From Halorubrum sp. PV6 (GTDB taxonomy: Archaea > Halobacteriota > Halobacteria > Halobacteriales > Haloferacaceae): 64,000 nt of DNA. The DNA lies in the NCBI RefSeq assembly GCF_003990725.2, contig NZ_CP030064.1, positions 2,108,001 to 2,172,000 of the forward strand, given 5' to 3'. Made by a program: the position numbers and the translations under genes. This document shows positions 52,271-60,817 of this stretch, one piece after another; positions within the stretch are counted from its first letter, which is position 1, and every line of letters starts with the position of its first letter. The notes below the pieces were generated by a model. The model saw nothing but the letters and a program-made list of their open reading frames with translations. It did no database searches and was not told the DNA's origin.

Positions 52271-53119
52271 TTAGTCGCTCTCTTCTGTCGCGAGATCCGC
52301 GCCGTCGCCCGCAGCCGGCGGTTCGAGCGTTCCCGAGATGCGCCCGTAGATCCCGAAGATGTCCTCGTACCCCTCCTCGCTCGCCAAGACCGGGACCACG
52401 CCCTCCTCGTCGACGGTGTGCGTGTACTCGTCGTCCTCGGCGAACACCGCACCGACGGGTATCTGCTCGAAGTTGGCGAAGTGGACGCGGGGGTCGCCGC
52501 TCCCCTTCGGCACCTCCCGGTCGCCCGCGACGACCGTCGTCGCGGAGAACGTCGGCGGCGCGTCGTCTATCGCGCCGTGCGCCCGGAGGAACGCGAGCGT
52601 CGCCTCGTAGCCGAACTCGACGGCCTCCTCGCTGCCCTGTTTCCCGACTTCGATCGAGACGGTGTGGGGGATAGTCGAGTCGAGCGTCGTGCCCCGGAGC
52701 CCGCTCGCGTCGAGGACGTAGTCGATCGGCATCGCCGTCACGCTTCGGCGAACTGACGGGGTGACCTCGCTGTAGATCGCGAACGGCGGCGGCGCGCTGT
52801 GGGAGGTGTGGAGCGCGAGCACCGCGTCCATCCCCTCCAGTTCGGCCGCGAGCCGCGGCGCGAGCGCGCGCTCGTACTCGTCGCTGTCGGCGTCACCGGG
52901 AAACGCGCGGTTCAGATCGGTGTCCGTGTACCGCGTGCCCGCCGCCAGCGCCGGCTCGTTGGCGATGATCAGTCGAACGCTGCCGCTGCCCGTCCCGTCC
53001 GCGTCGAGTTCGTCGGCAAGTCGCCTGACGATCCGCTCGCCGGCGGGCTCGTCACCGTGAATACCGCCGACGATCGCGACGCGAGCCGAGCCCGCCGACC
53101 CGCGGTCGATCGTTTCCAT
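52271..53119 (-). CDS. Succinylglutamate desuccinylase/aspartoacylase-like enzyme
   Basis: 282 residues. Zn-dependent carboxypeptidase-like fold: VAIVGGIHGDEPAGERIVRRL with zinc His/Glu, TDLNRAFPGDADS, ALHTSHSAPPPFAIY and the catalytic EVG in IPHTVSIEVGKQG. Family members cleave acyl-amino acids such as N-acylaspartate or succinylglutamate, or act in AstE-like arginine breakdown; the gene neighbours arginine decarboxylase but a pathway link is speculative. ATG 53119 is 25 bases after a CTTTATGC element. Confidence 0.85.
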   Translation of the reverse strand: METIDRGSAGSARVAIVGGIHGDEPAGERIVRRLADELDADGTGSGSVRLIIANEPALAAGTRYTDTDLNRAFPGDADSDEYERALAPRLAAELEGMDAVLALHTSHSAPPPFAIYSEVTPSVRRSVTAMPIDYVLDASGLRGTTLDSTIPHTVSIEVGKQGSEEAVEFGYEATLAFLRAHGAIDDAPPTFSATTVVAGDREVPKGSGDPRVHFANFEQIPVGAVFAEDDEYTHTVDEEGVVPVLASEEGYEDIFGIYGRISGTLEPPAAGDGADLATEESD

Positions 53120-53227
53120 ACCCACACTACGCGGGGGTCTGCATAAAGTGTCGCCGGTCCGAACGGGCGCGGCGGACGGGTCTGTCCGGGCGGCAGCGGC
53201 GAGGCGCCCGTCCGTCGCGGAGCGCGC

Positions 53228-54085
53228 TCAGCGCGGGACCGCGGACTCCGGCGGAACGAGGAGGACGTTGTTGTTGCTGCGCGCGACGACCGTCTCCGCG
53301 GTGTCGCCGAGCAGCAGCCGTCGGAGCCGGCTCGTTCCGCGGGCCCCCAGGAGCGTCGTCGTCGCGCCGACGCGCTGCTCTTCGGCGAGGATCTCGTCGA
53401 CGACGCCCCCGGTTCGGACGTTGGTCTCCACCTCGATCCCCATCTGGTCGCGCAGTTCGGTAGCCATCTCGTCGAGCCGCTCTCGGGCCGCCTCGTCGGA
53501 GTCACCCCCGTCCATCTGTTCGCGACCGCGCACGTGGAGCAGGAAGGCGCGCTGCGTCGCCCCGGTCAACTGGGGGAAGAAGTCGAAGGCGCGCTCGGCG
53601 TTCGAAGAGAAGTCGGTCGCGTACAGCGTGTCTTGGAACAGGTGTTCCTTCTTGACCCCGTGGCCGGCGTCGGTGCGTTCGATCCGCTCGACGAGCAGCG
53701 GCCGCACCGCCGTTCGCGCGACGTTTCTGACGGTCCCGCCGATGAATCGGTTCTCCAGCGGCGACTCCCCGCGGGACCCGACGACGATCGCGTCGGCGTC
53801 GACTCGCTCCGCCAGCCCGTTGATCCGCCGGTGTATCGTCCCCCGCGCGACGTGGCTCTCGACTTCGAAGCCCGCCTCCGAAAACGCCTCGCGCTGGCTC
53901 GCGAGCGCGGTTCGCGCGTCGCTCGCTACGCCCATGCCGGGGAGGCCGGTGGAGACGTTGTCGGGGACGACGGTGAGCAGGTGAACGGTCCGCACGCCGA
54001 TGTTGTCGAGACACTCCAGACAGGTCCGCGACTCGATTGCCGCCTTGTTCGCGTCCGAGAGGTCCGTCGCGAATACGATGCGCAT
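53228..54085 (-). CDS. Tandem UspA-domain universal stress protein
   Basis: 285 residues: two UspA domains, one at 1-140 (RIVFATDLSDANKAAIESRT to DADAIVVGSRGESPLENRF) and one at 150-285 (LYATDFSSNAERAFDFFPQL to LLGARGTSRLRRLLLGDTAE). The G-x-x-G-x-x(9)-G-S/T type ATP loops are recognisable but variant, typical of non-nucleotide-binding domains in the second half. The gene ends at a sulfide/bd-oxidase cluster; its promoter carries the palindrome at 54111-54133 overlapping a TATA element, so redox- or stress-linked control is likely. Confidence 0.9.
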   Translation of the reverse strand: MRIVFATDLSDANKAAIESRTCLECLDNIGVRTVHLLTVVPDNVSTGLPGMGVASDARTALASQREAFSEAGFEVESHVARGTIHRRINGLAERVDADAIVVGSRGESPLENRFIGGTVRNVARTAVRPLLVERIERTDAGHGVKKEHLFQDTLYATDFSSNAERAFDFFPQLTGATQRAFLLHVRGREQMDGGDSDEAARERLDEMATELRDQMGIEVETNVRTGGVVDEILAEEQRVGATTTLLGARGTSRLRRLLLGDTAETVVARSNNNVLLVPPESAVPR

Positions 54086-54110
54086 GGGTGTCGCTACGTG
54101 GCCCTACCTT

Positions 54111-54133
54111 ATATTGTTTGTCTTGTACAATAT
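54111..54133. promoter_or_regulatory. Operator palindrome ATATTGT-N9-ACAATAT
   Basis: Perfect seven-base arms with a nine-base spacer. It overlaps the TATA element 25 bases before the stress-protein ATG (54085), a repressor-like geometry. Confidence 0.65.
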
Positions 54134-54307
54134 TCAAGTTCCTTGCGAAGGAGGTCACGTCGAACGCGGCGGAAAGCGGCGACGACCGAGAGGCGCCGCA
54201 ATGCGCCGCTGTCGTCGAACTCGTTTATTCCCACGTCTAGCGAGGTATCACGGTTCCGCGCGCTCGGTAGCGCGCAAAAGTTTCTTTAGCGCCCCCTCCA
54301 TTTATTG

Positions 54308-54327
54308 TTGTATTATTTGGACAATAT
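54308..54327. promoter_or_regulatory. Second copy of the TTGT-N9-ACAATAT site, before the permease
   Basis: TTGT at 54308-54311, nine bases, ACAATAT at 54321-54327. It shares ACAATAT and the spacing with the 54111-54133 site. The upstream arm is weaker (TTG before TTGT rather than ATA). Confidence 0.5.
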
Positions 54328-54451
54328 ACACAAATACGTCACAGGTGCGCGGTGGCAACCGGCTCGCGGCGCCCCGGCGCGGACGACCGAGAGCATCGGA
54401 CGCGGATCCGATCCGACCGACGAGGCCGGACCCGGATTGGAGGTGCGAGCC

Positions 54452-55468
54452 ATGATCGGCGCGGTCCTCCGGGCGCTCAAGTCGAACCTCCTGTACGTGG
54501 TGGTGGGCTCGCTCGCCGCCGGGCTGCTGTTCGGTCAGGTCGCGGAGGCGGAGACGAGGGGGCTCCTGCGGGCGTCCGTGCTCCCCATCCTCTTTCTGAT
54601 GATCTACCCGATGATGATCAACATCGACCTCCGCGAGGTGCTCAACGTCCGGAAGCACGCCGCGGCGGTCGGGCTCAGCCTCGCGCTCAACTTCGCCGTC
54701 GCACCCCTGTTGGCGGTCGGGCTCGCCCGGCTGTTCTTCGGCGGCAGCGTCGAGTACGCGATCGGGCTGTACTTCATCGCGCTGATCCCGACCTCGGGGA
54801 TGACCGCCGCGTGGACCGGGCTCGCCGGGGGCGACCTCGAGACCGCGCTGGTCGCGATGGCGGTCAACCTGCTCGCGGCGGTCGCGGTCTTGCCGACCTA
54901 CCTCTCCGTGTTGGTGCCCGCGAGCGTCGGGTTCGACCCCACGGCCCTCTACCGACAGCTCGCGCAGGTCGTCGTCCTGCCGATGGTCGCCGGGACGATC
55001 ACTCGGTACGGCCTGCTCCGGCGGTTCTCCGCCGAGGAGTTCAAGCGCCTCAAACCGACCTTCGGCGGGCTCTCCTCGCTCGGCGTGGCGCTCATCGTCT
55101 TCGTCGCGATGTCGCTTCGCTCGGCCCAGATACTCGCGGACCCCGTCGCGTCGGCGAGCGCGGTCGTCCCGCTCGTCGGGTTTTACGCGGGAATCCTGTT
55201 CGTCGGAAGCGCTCTGGGACGGGTGGTGTTGGACGCGGAGCGGGCGGTCGCGCTCGTGTACGCGACGAGCATGCGAAACCTCTCTATCGCCCTCGCCATC
55301 GTGGTCGCCGCGGACGCGGTCCCGACCGCCGCCGTGCTGCCCATCGCGTTGGCGTACGTGATCCAACCCCCCTTGGGCGCGGTGTACGTCCACTACCGTC
55401 GCGACGTCGTCGACGAGGGGCGCTCCGTCCGAGAGGCCGTGGGCGGCCTCGTGAGCGACCGCGGGTGA
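54452..55468 (+). CDS. Bile acid:Na+ symporter / arsenite-type family permease
   Basis: 338 residues, about nine to ten membrane helices in the BASS/ACR3 arrangement: VLPILFLMIYPMMINIDLRE with the arsenite-exporter-like region, LIPTSGMTAAWTGLAGGDLE (conserved sodium/substrate loop), and RNLSIALAIVVAADAVPTAA near the end. No CXXC arsenite cysteine pair is obvious. Substrate uncertain: arsenite, a carboxylate or sulfur compound are options; genomic context favours a sulfur or redox anion. Start fixed by GGAGGTG at 54439-54445, so the long in-frame upstream extension is rejected. Convergent with the DUF1641 gene. Confidence 0.85.
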   Translation: MIGAVLRALKSNLLYVVVGSLAAGLLFGQVAEAETRGLLRASVLPILFLMIYPMMINIDLREVLNVRKHAAAVGLSLALNFAVAPLLAVGLARLFFGGSVEYAIGLYFIALIPTSGMTAAWTGLAGGDLETALVAMAVNLLAAVAVLPTYLSVLVPASVGFDPTALYRQLAQVVVLPMVAGTITRYGLLRRFSAEEFKRLKPTFGGLSSLGVALIVFVAMSLRSAQILADPVASASAVVPLVGFYAGILFVGSALGRVVLDAERAVALVYATSMRNLSIALAIVVAADAVPTAAVLPIALAYVIQPPLGAVYVHYRRDVVDEGRSVREAVGGLVSDRG

Positions 55469-55485
55469 ACGCGCGGAGCCGCGAC

Positions 55486-56412
55486 TCACTCCGGTCCCTC
55501 GGGGCTCCGCGTGCGCCCGGCGCGCTCCGCCGCTTCCACGAGGGTTCCGAGCGTTCGCTGGACGTCGTCGTTCCGCAACGCCGACAGCAGCCCGACGAGG
55601 CCGACCCGTCGGTCGCTCCGCTCGTCGGCGAACGCGCTGGCGCCGGCGTCGAGCGTCTCGACGACCTGCGGGTCGCTCGCCCGGTCGACCAGATCCGTGG
55701 CCCGACCGAGCTGCGTCCCGAGCCGGTAGTACTCCTCGGTGTCGCGGTCGGCCGCGTCGCCGAACCCCTCGACGAGCGCTAACAGTCCGCGAACGGTCTC
55801 CATGTTCTCGCCGAGCGCGACCAGCGCGTCGACCGACGCCGCGCGGTCGAACGCCGCCGCGAGTCGACGCACGTCGTCGCGGGCGGCCACGGCGGCCGCC
55901 TCGTCTTCGGGAGCGACGTCGGCGAGGGCGTCGCTCGCGAGTTCGAGCGTCGACAGGAGATCGAGGAACGCGTCGGTGTTGTCGCCGATCCGACGCAGCA
56001 GCACGAGCGTCTCCTCGCGCTCGAACGCCATGCGGAGCTGCGCGATCTCCCCGCGGTTCTCGGCGACGACGGTCCGCAGCTCCGGCGCGAGGTCTGCAGA
56101 CAGGTCCTGTGCGACGACGACCAGGTCGAGGAGGTCGGCGAGCGAGTCGGCATTGTCGCCGACCCGCTCGACCAGTCGCACGGTGTCTTCGCTTTCGAGG
56201 GCGGTGCGGAGGTCGGCGAGCGGCTCGCGGTTCTCCGCCGCGGCGGTCCGCAGTTCCGGCGCGAGGTCGTCGCTCAGCCCGCGGACGACCGCGAGCAGGT
56301 CCAACAGCGCGATCAGATCGTCGGCCTGCGCGTCGACGCGCGCGGCCAGTTCGTCGATGTCCGGATCGGTGCCGGTCGCGAACGCGTCCGGGTCGGGTGA
56401 GGTGTCGCTCAT
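55486..56412 (-). CDS. DUF1641 family protein
   Basis: 308 residues, helical. DUF1641 marks: LDLLAVVRGLSDDLAPELRT and a second LVVVAQDLSADLAPELRTVV repeat around 85-125, plus LRRIGDNTDAFLDLLSTLEL. The two-fold internal repeat is plain. DUF1641 proteins regularly adjoin sulfide:quinone oxidoreductases and formate-dehydrogenase-like genes and are thought to help electron transfer. It follows the flavoprotein gene by four bases, so one operon. Confidence 0.88.
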   Translation of the reverse strand: MSDTSPDPDAFATGTDPDIDELAARVDAQADDLIALLDLLAVVRGLSDDLAPELRTAAAENREPLADLRTALESEDTVRLVERVGDNADSLADLLDLVVVAQDLSADLAPELRTVVAENRGEIAQLRMAFEREETLVLLRRIGDNTDAFLDLLSTLELASDALADVAPEDEAAAVAARDDVRRLAAAFDRAASVDALVALGENMETVRGLLALVEGFGDAADRDTEEYYRLGTQLGRATDLVDRASDPQVVETLDAGASAFADERSDRRVGLVGLLSALRNDDVQRTLGTLVEAAERAGRTRSPEGPE

Positions 56413-56416
56413 GGGA

Positions 56417-57592
56417 TTACGGAACGGGGTCGTAGCCGCGCATCCAGACGTTCCAGTACAGCGAGGGGATCACGTTGACGTCGAGGATCCAGTTGAGCCG
56501 GCTGACGACCGGCGCGGAGATGGCGCTCTCGTAGTCGAACTCCGCGATCATCGCTTTTCCTTCCTCGACGAGGATCGGACAGGCCGTGTAGCCGTCGTAG
56601 TCGGGCGCGAGCTCCCGGTCGTCGAGGTACCGCTCGACGTTCTCCACGACGACGTGCGACTGCTTGCGCGCGGCCGAGGCCGTCCGGGAGGTCGGCACGT
56701 CGGCGTTGTCGCCGAGCGCGAAGACGTTCGGGTACGTCTCGTGTTGGAGCGTGTTGTCGTCGACCGAGACGTACTCGCCGCCGTCGGTCAGCGGCGAGTT
56801 CTCGACGACGAACTCGTGGCCGTACTGGGGCGGGACCGGCGCGTACAGGTCGTACTCCAGCGAGTCGCCCTCCTCCGAGTGGACCGTCCGGGACTCGTGG
56901 TCTATCGTGGAGACGGTGAACTCGGGCACGAACGTGATGTCGCGCTCGTCCCAGATCGCTTCGATCCGGTCTTGATACGGGGCTTTGGGTCCGGTCCCGA
57001 ACACGTCTTCGCCGGGCTTCGTCATCACGACCTCGGCGTCCTCGCGGACCCCGCGGTTGCGGAGGTGCTCTTCCAGCAGCATCGCGAGTTTCAGCGGCGC
57101 GCCGCCGCACTTGATCGGCGTGTCCGGGACCGTGACGAGGAACCGCCCGCCGTCGAACTCGTCGACCGCGTCGCCAAGCGCCGCCGCCGCGTCGGCGTGG
57201 TAGAAGGGGTACACGGAGTCCGTCTGCGTCCAGCCCTCGCGCATCCCCGGAACGGCGCTCGGACGCAGGTCGTTCCCGACCGCGGAGACGAGGACGTCGT
57301 ACTCGTAGGTCCCGTCCCGGCCGGAGACGGTCTCGCTGTCCGGGTCGATGCCGACGACCTCGTCGTGAACGAAGCGGACCTCGTCGTGGAGCAGGTCGCG
57401 CGTGTCCCGCCGCTGGTCGTCGAGGTCCATGTAGCCGAAGGGGATCAGGTAGTAGGCGGGCTGGTAGCTGTGCGTCTGGCTTTTGTCCAGTACGGTCACG
57501 TCGGCGTCGATGCGCCGACGGAGCGCGTTCGCCGTCATCGTCCCCGCGGCGCCGCCGCCGAGGACGAGGACGGACGGTCGTGTTGCTGTCAT
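56417..57592 (-). CDS. Sulfide:quinone oxidoreductase-like FAD flavoprotein
   Basis: 391 residues from ATG at 57592 (an in-frame ATG at 57664 with a basic tail is less likely, though a TATA sits 22-25 bases before it). FAD-binding GGGAAGTMTANALRRR start, second FAD motif in YPNVFALGDNADVPT, and two cysteines in the SQR-like places: PIKCGGAPLK (near 168) and YTACPILVEEG (near 345). These match the redox Cys of SQR types, which oxidise sulfide and reduce quinone. DUF1641 partner and bd oxidase nearby support this; NADH dehydrogenase type II is the alternative. The C-terminus is amphipathic, fitting membrane association. Confidence 0.85.
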   Translation of the reverse strand: MTATRPSVLVLGGGAAGTMTANALRRRIDADVTVLDKSQTHSYQPAYYLIPFGYMDLDDQRRDTRDLLHDEVRFVHDEVVGIDPDSETVSGRDGTYEYDVLVSAVGNDLRPSAVPGMREGWTQTDSVYPFYHADAAAALGDAVDEFDGGRFLVTVPDTPIKCGGAPLKLAMLLEEHLRNRGVREDAEVVMTKPGEDVFGTGPKAPYQDRIEAIWDERDITFVPEFTVSTIDHESRTVHSEEGDSLEYDLYAPVPPQYGHEFVVENSPLTDGGEYVSVDDNTLQHETYPNVFALGDNADVPTSRTASAARKQSHVVVENVERYLDDRELAPDYDGYTACPILVEEGKAMIAEFDYESAISAPVVSRLNWILDVNVIPSLYWNVWMRGYDPVP

Positions 57593-57697
57593 GATGGGCG
57601 TGGTCGTTGTTCGGTGGCGTCGCGTCGAACGCCGACGCGTTCGGTCATCGAGGCTCCCTCCCATAGACGTTCAAAAACCACGCATATCGGCGTTCAG

Positions 57698-57711
57698 TTG
57701 TCGCACGACAA
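57698..57711. promoter_or_regulatory. Operator site 1: TTGTC-GCAC-GACAA before the SQR-like gene
   Basis: Perfect five-base arms; extended to GTTGTCG/CGACAAC. Lies about 10 bases upstream of a TATA-like element (57682-57690 on the minus strand) and 106 bases before the SQR-like start. Confidence 0.65.
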
Positions 57712-57757
57712 CTTCGAGGAGAGCGCGGGGGAGTCCGCCGGGGGCGACCCCCGCGCG

Positions 57758-57937
57758 TCAGCCTATCGAGTCCCAGTTCCGGTAGAGCGCGACGCCGAAC
57801 GCGAGGAGGATCCCGCCGACCCCGACCTGTCGACCGACCGTGCCGACGTCGCCGGCGACCGCGGCGACGACCGCGCGGACGGTCATCACGAGCGTCACGA
57901 GCGAGACGAGCGCCAACACGGCGTGCCGCGTTTCCAT
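57758..57937 (-). CDS. Small two-helix membrane protein, 59 aa
   Basis: ATG at 57937: METRHAVLALVSLVTLVMTV, then VGTVGRQVGVGGILLAFGVA LYRN. Two membrane helices in a 59-residue protein next to the SQR-like flavoprotein and cydA. An operator-like palindrome (57973-57990) is about 38 bases upstream, by a weak TATA element. Function unknown, possibly a membrane anchor for the flavoprotein or an oxidase subunit. Confidence 0.65.
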   Translation of the reverse strand: METRHAVLALVSLVTLVMTVRAVVAAVAGDVGTVGRQVGVGGILLAFGVALYRNWDSIG

Positions 57938-57972
57938 GTGTGACCCGACGCGGCGCGCCGACCAAAGGGATC

Positions 57973-57990
57973 GGTTGGCTTGCGCCAACC
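57973..57990. promoter_or_regulatory. Operator site 2: GGTTGGC-TTGC-GCCAACC
   Basis: Perfect seven-base arms; core TTGGC-N4-GCCAA. Directly upstream of the weak TATA of the 59-residue gene and between it and cydA. Confidence 0.65.
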
Positions 57991-58024
57991 CGCGCGACGC
58001 CCGATATCGACCGCCGACGGCGGT

Positions 58025-58038
58025 TTGTCCTGTGCCAA
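58025..58038. promoter_or_regulatory. Operator site 3: TTGTC-CTGT-GCCAA before cydA
   Basis: One mismatch to the perfect palindrome. A GGTTATG TATA-like element follows by about 8 bases, then a 60-base leader to the cydA ATG at 58134. Confidence 0.6.
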
Positions 58039-58133
58039 CTCCGAGGTTATGCGGGAGGCGTCCGGAGCACTACGCGGGAGAGTCGACCGCCGATCGAGCC
58101 GACGCGACGCGACAACCGCGCTCACCATCACGC

Positions 58134-59558
58134 ATGATCGACCCAGTACTCGCAAGCCGATTCCAGTTCGCCCTGACGACGATCGTTCACATCATCTTCC
58201 CGGTGATGAGCATGGGGCTCGCGCCGTTCCTCATCTACTTCACGTGGAAGGACATCCGGGGCGGCGACCCGGTCTACGAGCAGTTGCGGCGGTTTTGGAC
58301 CAAGATATTCGCCGTCTCGTTCGTCGTCGGGACGGTGACGGGGATCGTCCTGGAGTTCGAGTTCGGGACGAACTTCGCCGCGTTCTCGACGACCGCCGGC
58401 GAGCTGTTCGGCGGTCCGCTCGCCATCGAGGGGATGATGGCGTTCATGTTGGAGGCGACGTTCCTCGGGATCTTCGTCTTCGGACGCGAGCGCGTCTCCG
58501 ACCGGCTGTACATGGTCTCCAGTCTCGCCGTCGGGGTCGGGACGTGGCTGTCGGCCGTCTGGATCCTCATCGCGAACTCGTGGATGCAGATGCCCCGCGG
58601 CTACGAACTCGTCACCGAAAACGGCCAGGAGGTGGTCCGTCTCGTCGACCCGGTCGCGGCGTACCTGACCCCGCGATTCGGGTACATGTACGTCCACATG
58701 CAGAACGCCGCCGTCGAGTCGGTGGCGCTGTTCATGGCCGGCGTCTCGGCGTACTACGTCTACCGACACCACGTCTGGGGGTACAAGACCGCAAACATCG
58801 CGTTCTGGCAGAAGACGCTGAAGATCTCGCTGGTCGCGCTGCTGATCACGGCGCCGCTGCAGGTGTTACAGGGCGACCTGTACGCCCGCCACGTCTACGA
58901 GACGCAGCCGCAGAAGTTCGCCGCCATGGAGGCCGTCTGGGACACCGAGTCGTACGTGCCCGAGTACCTCTTCGCGATCCCGACCGACCTGAGCCAGCTC
59001 ACCGACCCGCGCGCGAAGGAGCTGTTCGGCATCGGGATTCCGGGCGGCGCGTCGTGGCTCGCGAGCGGCGGCGACGCGACCGCGGAGATACGCGGGCTGA
59101 ACACCTTCGAGACGGAGGCGCCCCCGGTCGCCATCGTGTTCTGGTCGTTCCGCGCGATGGTCGGGATGGGCTTTTGGTTCATTCTCCTGGCGTTCTGGGG
59201 CGGTTACCGATGGTACACCGGGGAGCTGTTCAAGGACGGACTGCTCCACAAGGCGCTCATGGGGTCGAGCCTCCTCGGGTTCGTCGCCGTCGAACTCGGC
59301 TGGGTGGTCACCGAGGTGGGTCGCCAGCCGTGGGTGATCCAGGGGGTCCTCAAGACGAGCGACGGCGTCTCGCCCGGCCTCACCGGGAACGAAGCGCTCG
59401 TGACGCTCGTCGGCTTCGTCGGCGTCTACGCCGCTATCCTGACCCTGTACACGTACGTCGTCGCGCGCATCCTCCGCGGCGGTCCGCCGGACAGAGAGGC
59501 GCTCGATGCCGTCGACGACCGCGACGCCCCGACGGCGGGGGTGCCCGGCGATGACTAG
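58134..59558 (+). CDS. cydA: Cytochrome bd ubiquinol oxidase subunit I
   Basis: 474 residues from ATG at 58134. Nine membrane helices. His19 in RFQFALTTIVHIIFP ligates a b-type haem; further His in YMYVHMQNAAVES and Met in FWSFRAMVGMGF serve as haem b558 ligands. The Q loop has KFAAMEAVWDTE, and the GRQPW motif (GWVVTEVGRQPWVIQGVL) is diagnostic. It oxidises quinol and reduces oxygen to water without proton pumping, with high O2 affinity and resistance to sulfide and cyanide. Next to SQR it gives a sulfide-tolerant exit. Confidence 0.96.
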   Translation: MIDPVLASRFQFALTTIVHIIFPVMSMGLAPFLIYFTWKDIRGGDPVYEQLRRFWTKIFAVSFVVGTVTGIVLEFEFGTNFAAFSTTAGELFGGPLAIEGMMAFMLEATFLGIFVFGRERVSDRLYMVSSLAVGVGTWLSAVWILIANSWMQMPRGYELVTENGQEVVRLVDPVAAYLTPRFGYMYVHMQNAAVESVALFMAGVSAYYVYRHHVWGYKTANIAFWQKTLKISLVALLITAPLQVLQGDLYARHVYETQPQKFAAMEAVWDTESYVPEYLFAIPTDLSQLTDPRAKELFGIGIPGGASWLASGGDATAEIRGLNTFETEAPPVAIVFWSFRAMVGMGFWFILLAFWGGYRWYTGELFKDGLLHKALMGSSLLGFVAVELGWVVTEVGRQPWVIQGVLKTSDGVSPGLTGNEALVTLVGFVGVYAAILTLYTYVVARILRGGPPDREALDAVDDRDAPTAGVPGDD

Positions 59559-60558
59559 CGAGAGCGTCGAGCTGCTGGCGTCGGGGCCGCTTTTCGGCTT
59601 GCCGCTGCCGACGCTGTGGTTCGGGCTCGTCTTTGCCCTGCTCGGAACGTTCCTGTTCCTCGACGGGTTCGACTTCGGCGCGGGCGCTATCTTCGCGACG
59701 CTCGACGACGCCGGGGAACGCGAGGCGGTCCTCTCGGCGATCGGACCGTTCTGGGACGGCAACGAGGTGTGGCTCGTCGTCTTCGGCGGGGCGCTGTTCG
59801 CTGCGTTCCCGTCGGTGTACGCGGGGCTTTTCAGCCGCCACTACCTCCTGATGTTCGGCATTCTCGGGGCGCTCATCCTCCGCGGACTCGCCCCGGAGAT
59901 GTACGAACAGCGCCACGACGCGCGCTGGCAGCGGTGGTGGGGACGGTCGTTCGTCGCCGGCAGCGTCCTCGCGCCGTTCCTCCTCGGCGTGTTCGCGGGG
60001 AACTGGCTGGTGGGCGCCCCCCGGTCGGCCACGCCGATCGGCGTCCTCGTCGGCGTCGACGTCACGGTGCTCACCGTCGTCTCCGGGGCGGCGTTTCTCC
60101 AGTTGAAAGCGCGGGACGCGCTCCCCGAGTGGGTGACGCAGATCGGCGTCGGGGCGGTCGTGGTGTACCTGCTCGGCGTCGTCGCGACCCTCGGAGCCTT
60201 GGCGGTCCGGCTCCCGGCCGGCGTCGACGCGCTGCTGTCGGCGCCGGTGCTCGCAGCGGTCGTCGGGTCCGTCGTGCTGGGGGCCGTCTACGTCGTCGCG
60301 CTTCGGCGCCGGTCAGACGTCGTCGCGCTCGCGGCGGCCGCGGGGCTGACCTACGCGTTGATCGCGGTCGTCGCGGTCCTCATGTATCCGATGATCGACC
60401 CGGCCGCGGGGGTAACGGTCGGCGACGCCATCGTCTCGACGCTGCCGCTGAACCTCATGTCCGTCGGTGCGGCCCTGCTGTTGCCGCTCGTCGCGACGTA
60501 CTTCGCGGTCCTCTACTCGGCGTTCAGCGGCCCGATAGCCGCGGAGGAGGCGTACTGA
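59551..60558 (+). CDS. cydB: Cytochrome bd ubiquinol oxidase subunit II
   Basis: 335 residues; its ATG at 59551 overlaps the cydA stop. Eight or nine helices with family marks WFGLVFALLGTFLFLDGFDFG, IGPFWDGNEVWLVVFGGALF and MYPMIDP. Partner of CydA in the core oxidase. The first helix holds the Gly/Asp of the proton path. Followed two bases later by a small membrane protein gene, which could act like CydX. Confidence 0.94.
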   Translation: MTSESVELLASGPLFGLPLPTLWFGLVFALLGTFLFLDGFDFGAGAIFATLDDAGEREAVLSAIGPFWDGNEVWLVVFGGALFAAFPSVYAGLFSRHYLLMFGILGALILRGLAPEMYEQRHDARWQRWWGRSFVAGSVLAPFLLGVFAGNWLVGAPRSATPIGVLVGVDVTVLTVVSGAAFLQLKARDALPEWVTQIGVGAVVVYLLGVVATLGALAVRLPAGVDALLSAPVLAAVVGSVVLGAVYVVALRRRSDVVALAAAAGLTYALIAVVAVLMYPMIDPAAGVTVGDAIVSTLPLNLMSVGAALLLPLVATYFAVLYSAFSGPIAAEEAY

Positions 60559-60559
60559 C

Positions 60560-60802
60560 ATGGGCGCGGACGCGACGGAGATGACGGCGGAGGCGTCGAC
60601 GCGAGAGGCGCTGCTGCTCTCGCGAGTGTTGATCACGTGGGTGGAGTTGGTGGTCGTCGGGTTCGCGGGGGCGGTGTTGGGCGGGGCCGCCTCCGGGCCG
60701 CCGCAGCTCGTCGTCTACTTCGCGACGATCCTGGCCTCGGTGGCGGTGCTTCTGTACAACGTGGACCGACTCATCGCTGCGCGGATACGGGATGCGGCGT
60801 GA
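60560..60802 (+). CDS. Small two-helix membrane protein, 80 aa, after cydB
   Basis: ATG at 60560 just after the cydB stop, same operon. Two helices (LITWVELVVVGFAGAVLGG; LVVYFATILASVAVLLYNVD), basic C-terminal end RLIAARIRDAA. Position and size resemble small bd-oxidase accessory subunits, but no sequence likeness to CydX is claimed. Confidence 0.7.
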   Translation: MGADATEMTAEASTREALLLSRVLITWVELVVVGFAGAVLGGAASGPPQLVVYFATILASVAVLLYNVDRLIAARIRDAA

Positions 60803-60817
60803 CCGGGGCGAGGGGCG

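Larger units (their letters stand above)
54086..54451. other. 366-base intergenic region, divergent promoters of the stress protein and permease
   Basis: No gene seen. It contains two copies of TTGT-N9-ACAATAT (54114-54133 and 54308-54327) and an SD sequence GGAGGTG at 54439-54445 before the permease ATG, so the permease message has a leader. Confidence 0.6.

Noticed and set aside
54111..54133. The stress-protein palindrome as a member of the TTGTC-N4-GACAA set
   Set aside because: Its arms and nine-base spacer differ; TTGT to ACAA within the site gives a spacer of five or nine, not six.
54305..54451. Longer start of the permease at a TTG (54305)
   Set aside because: The extension would be basic and non-conserved, and a strong GGAGGTG lies just before the ATG at 54452.
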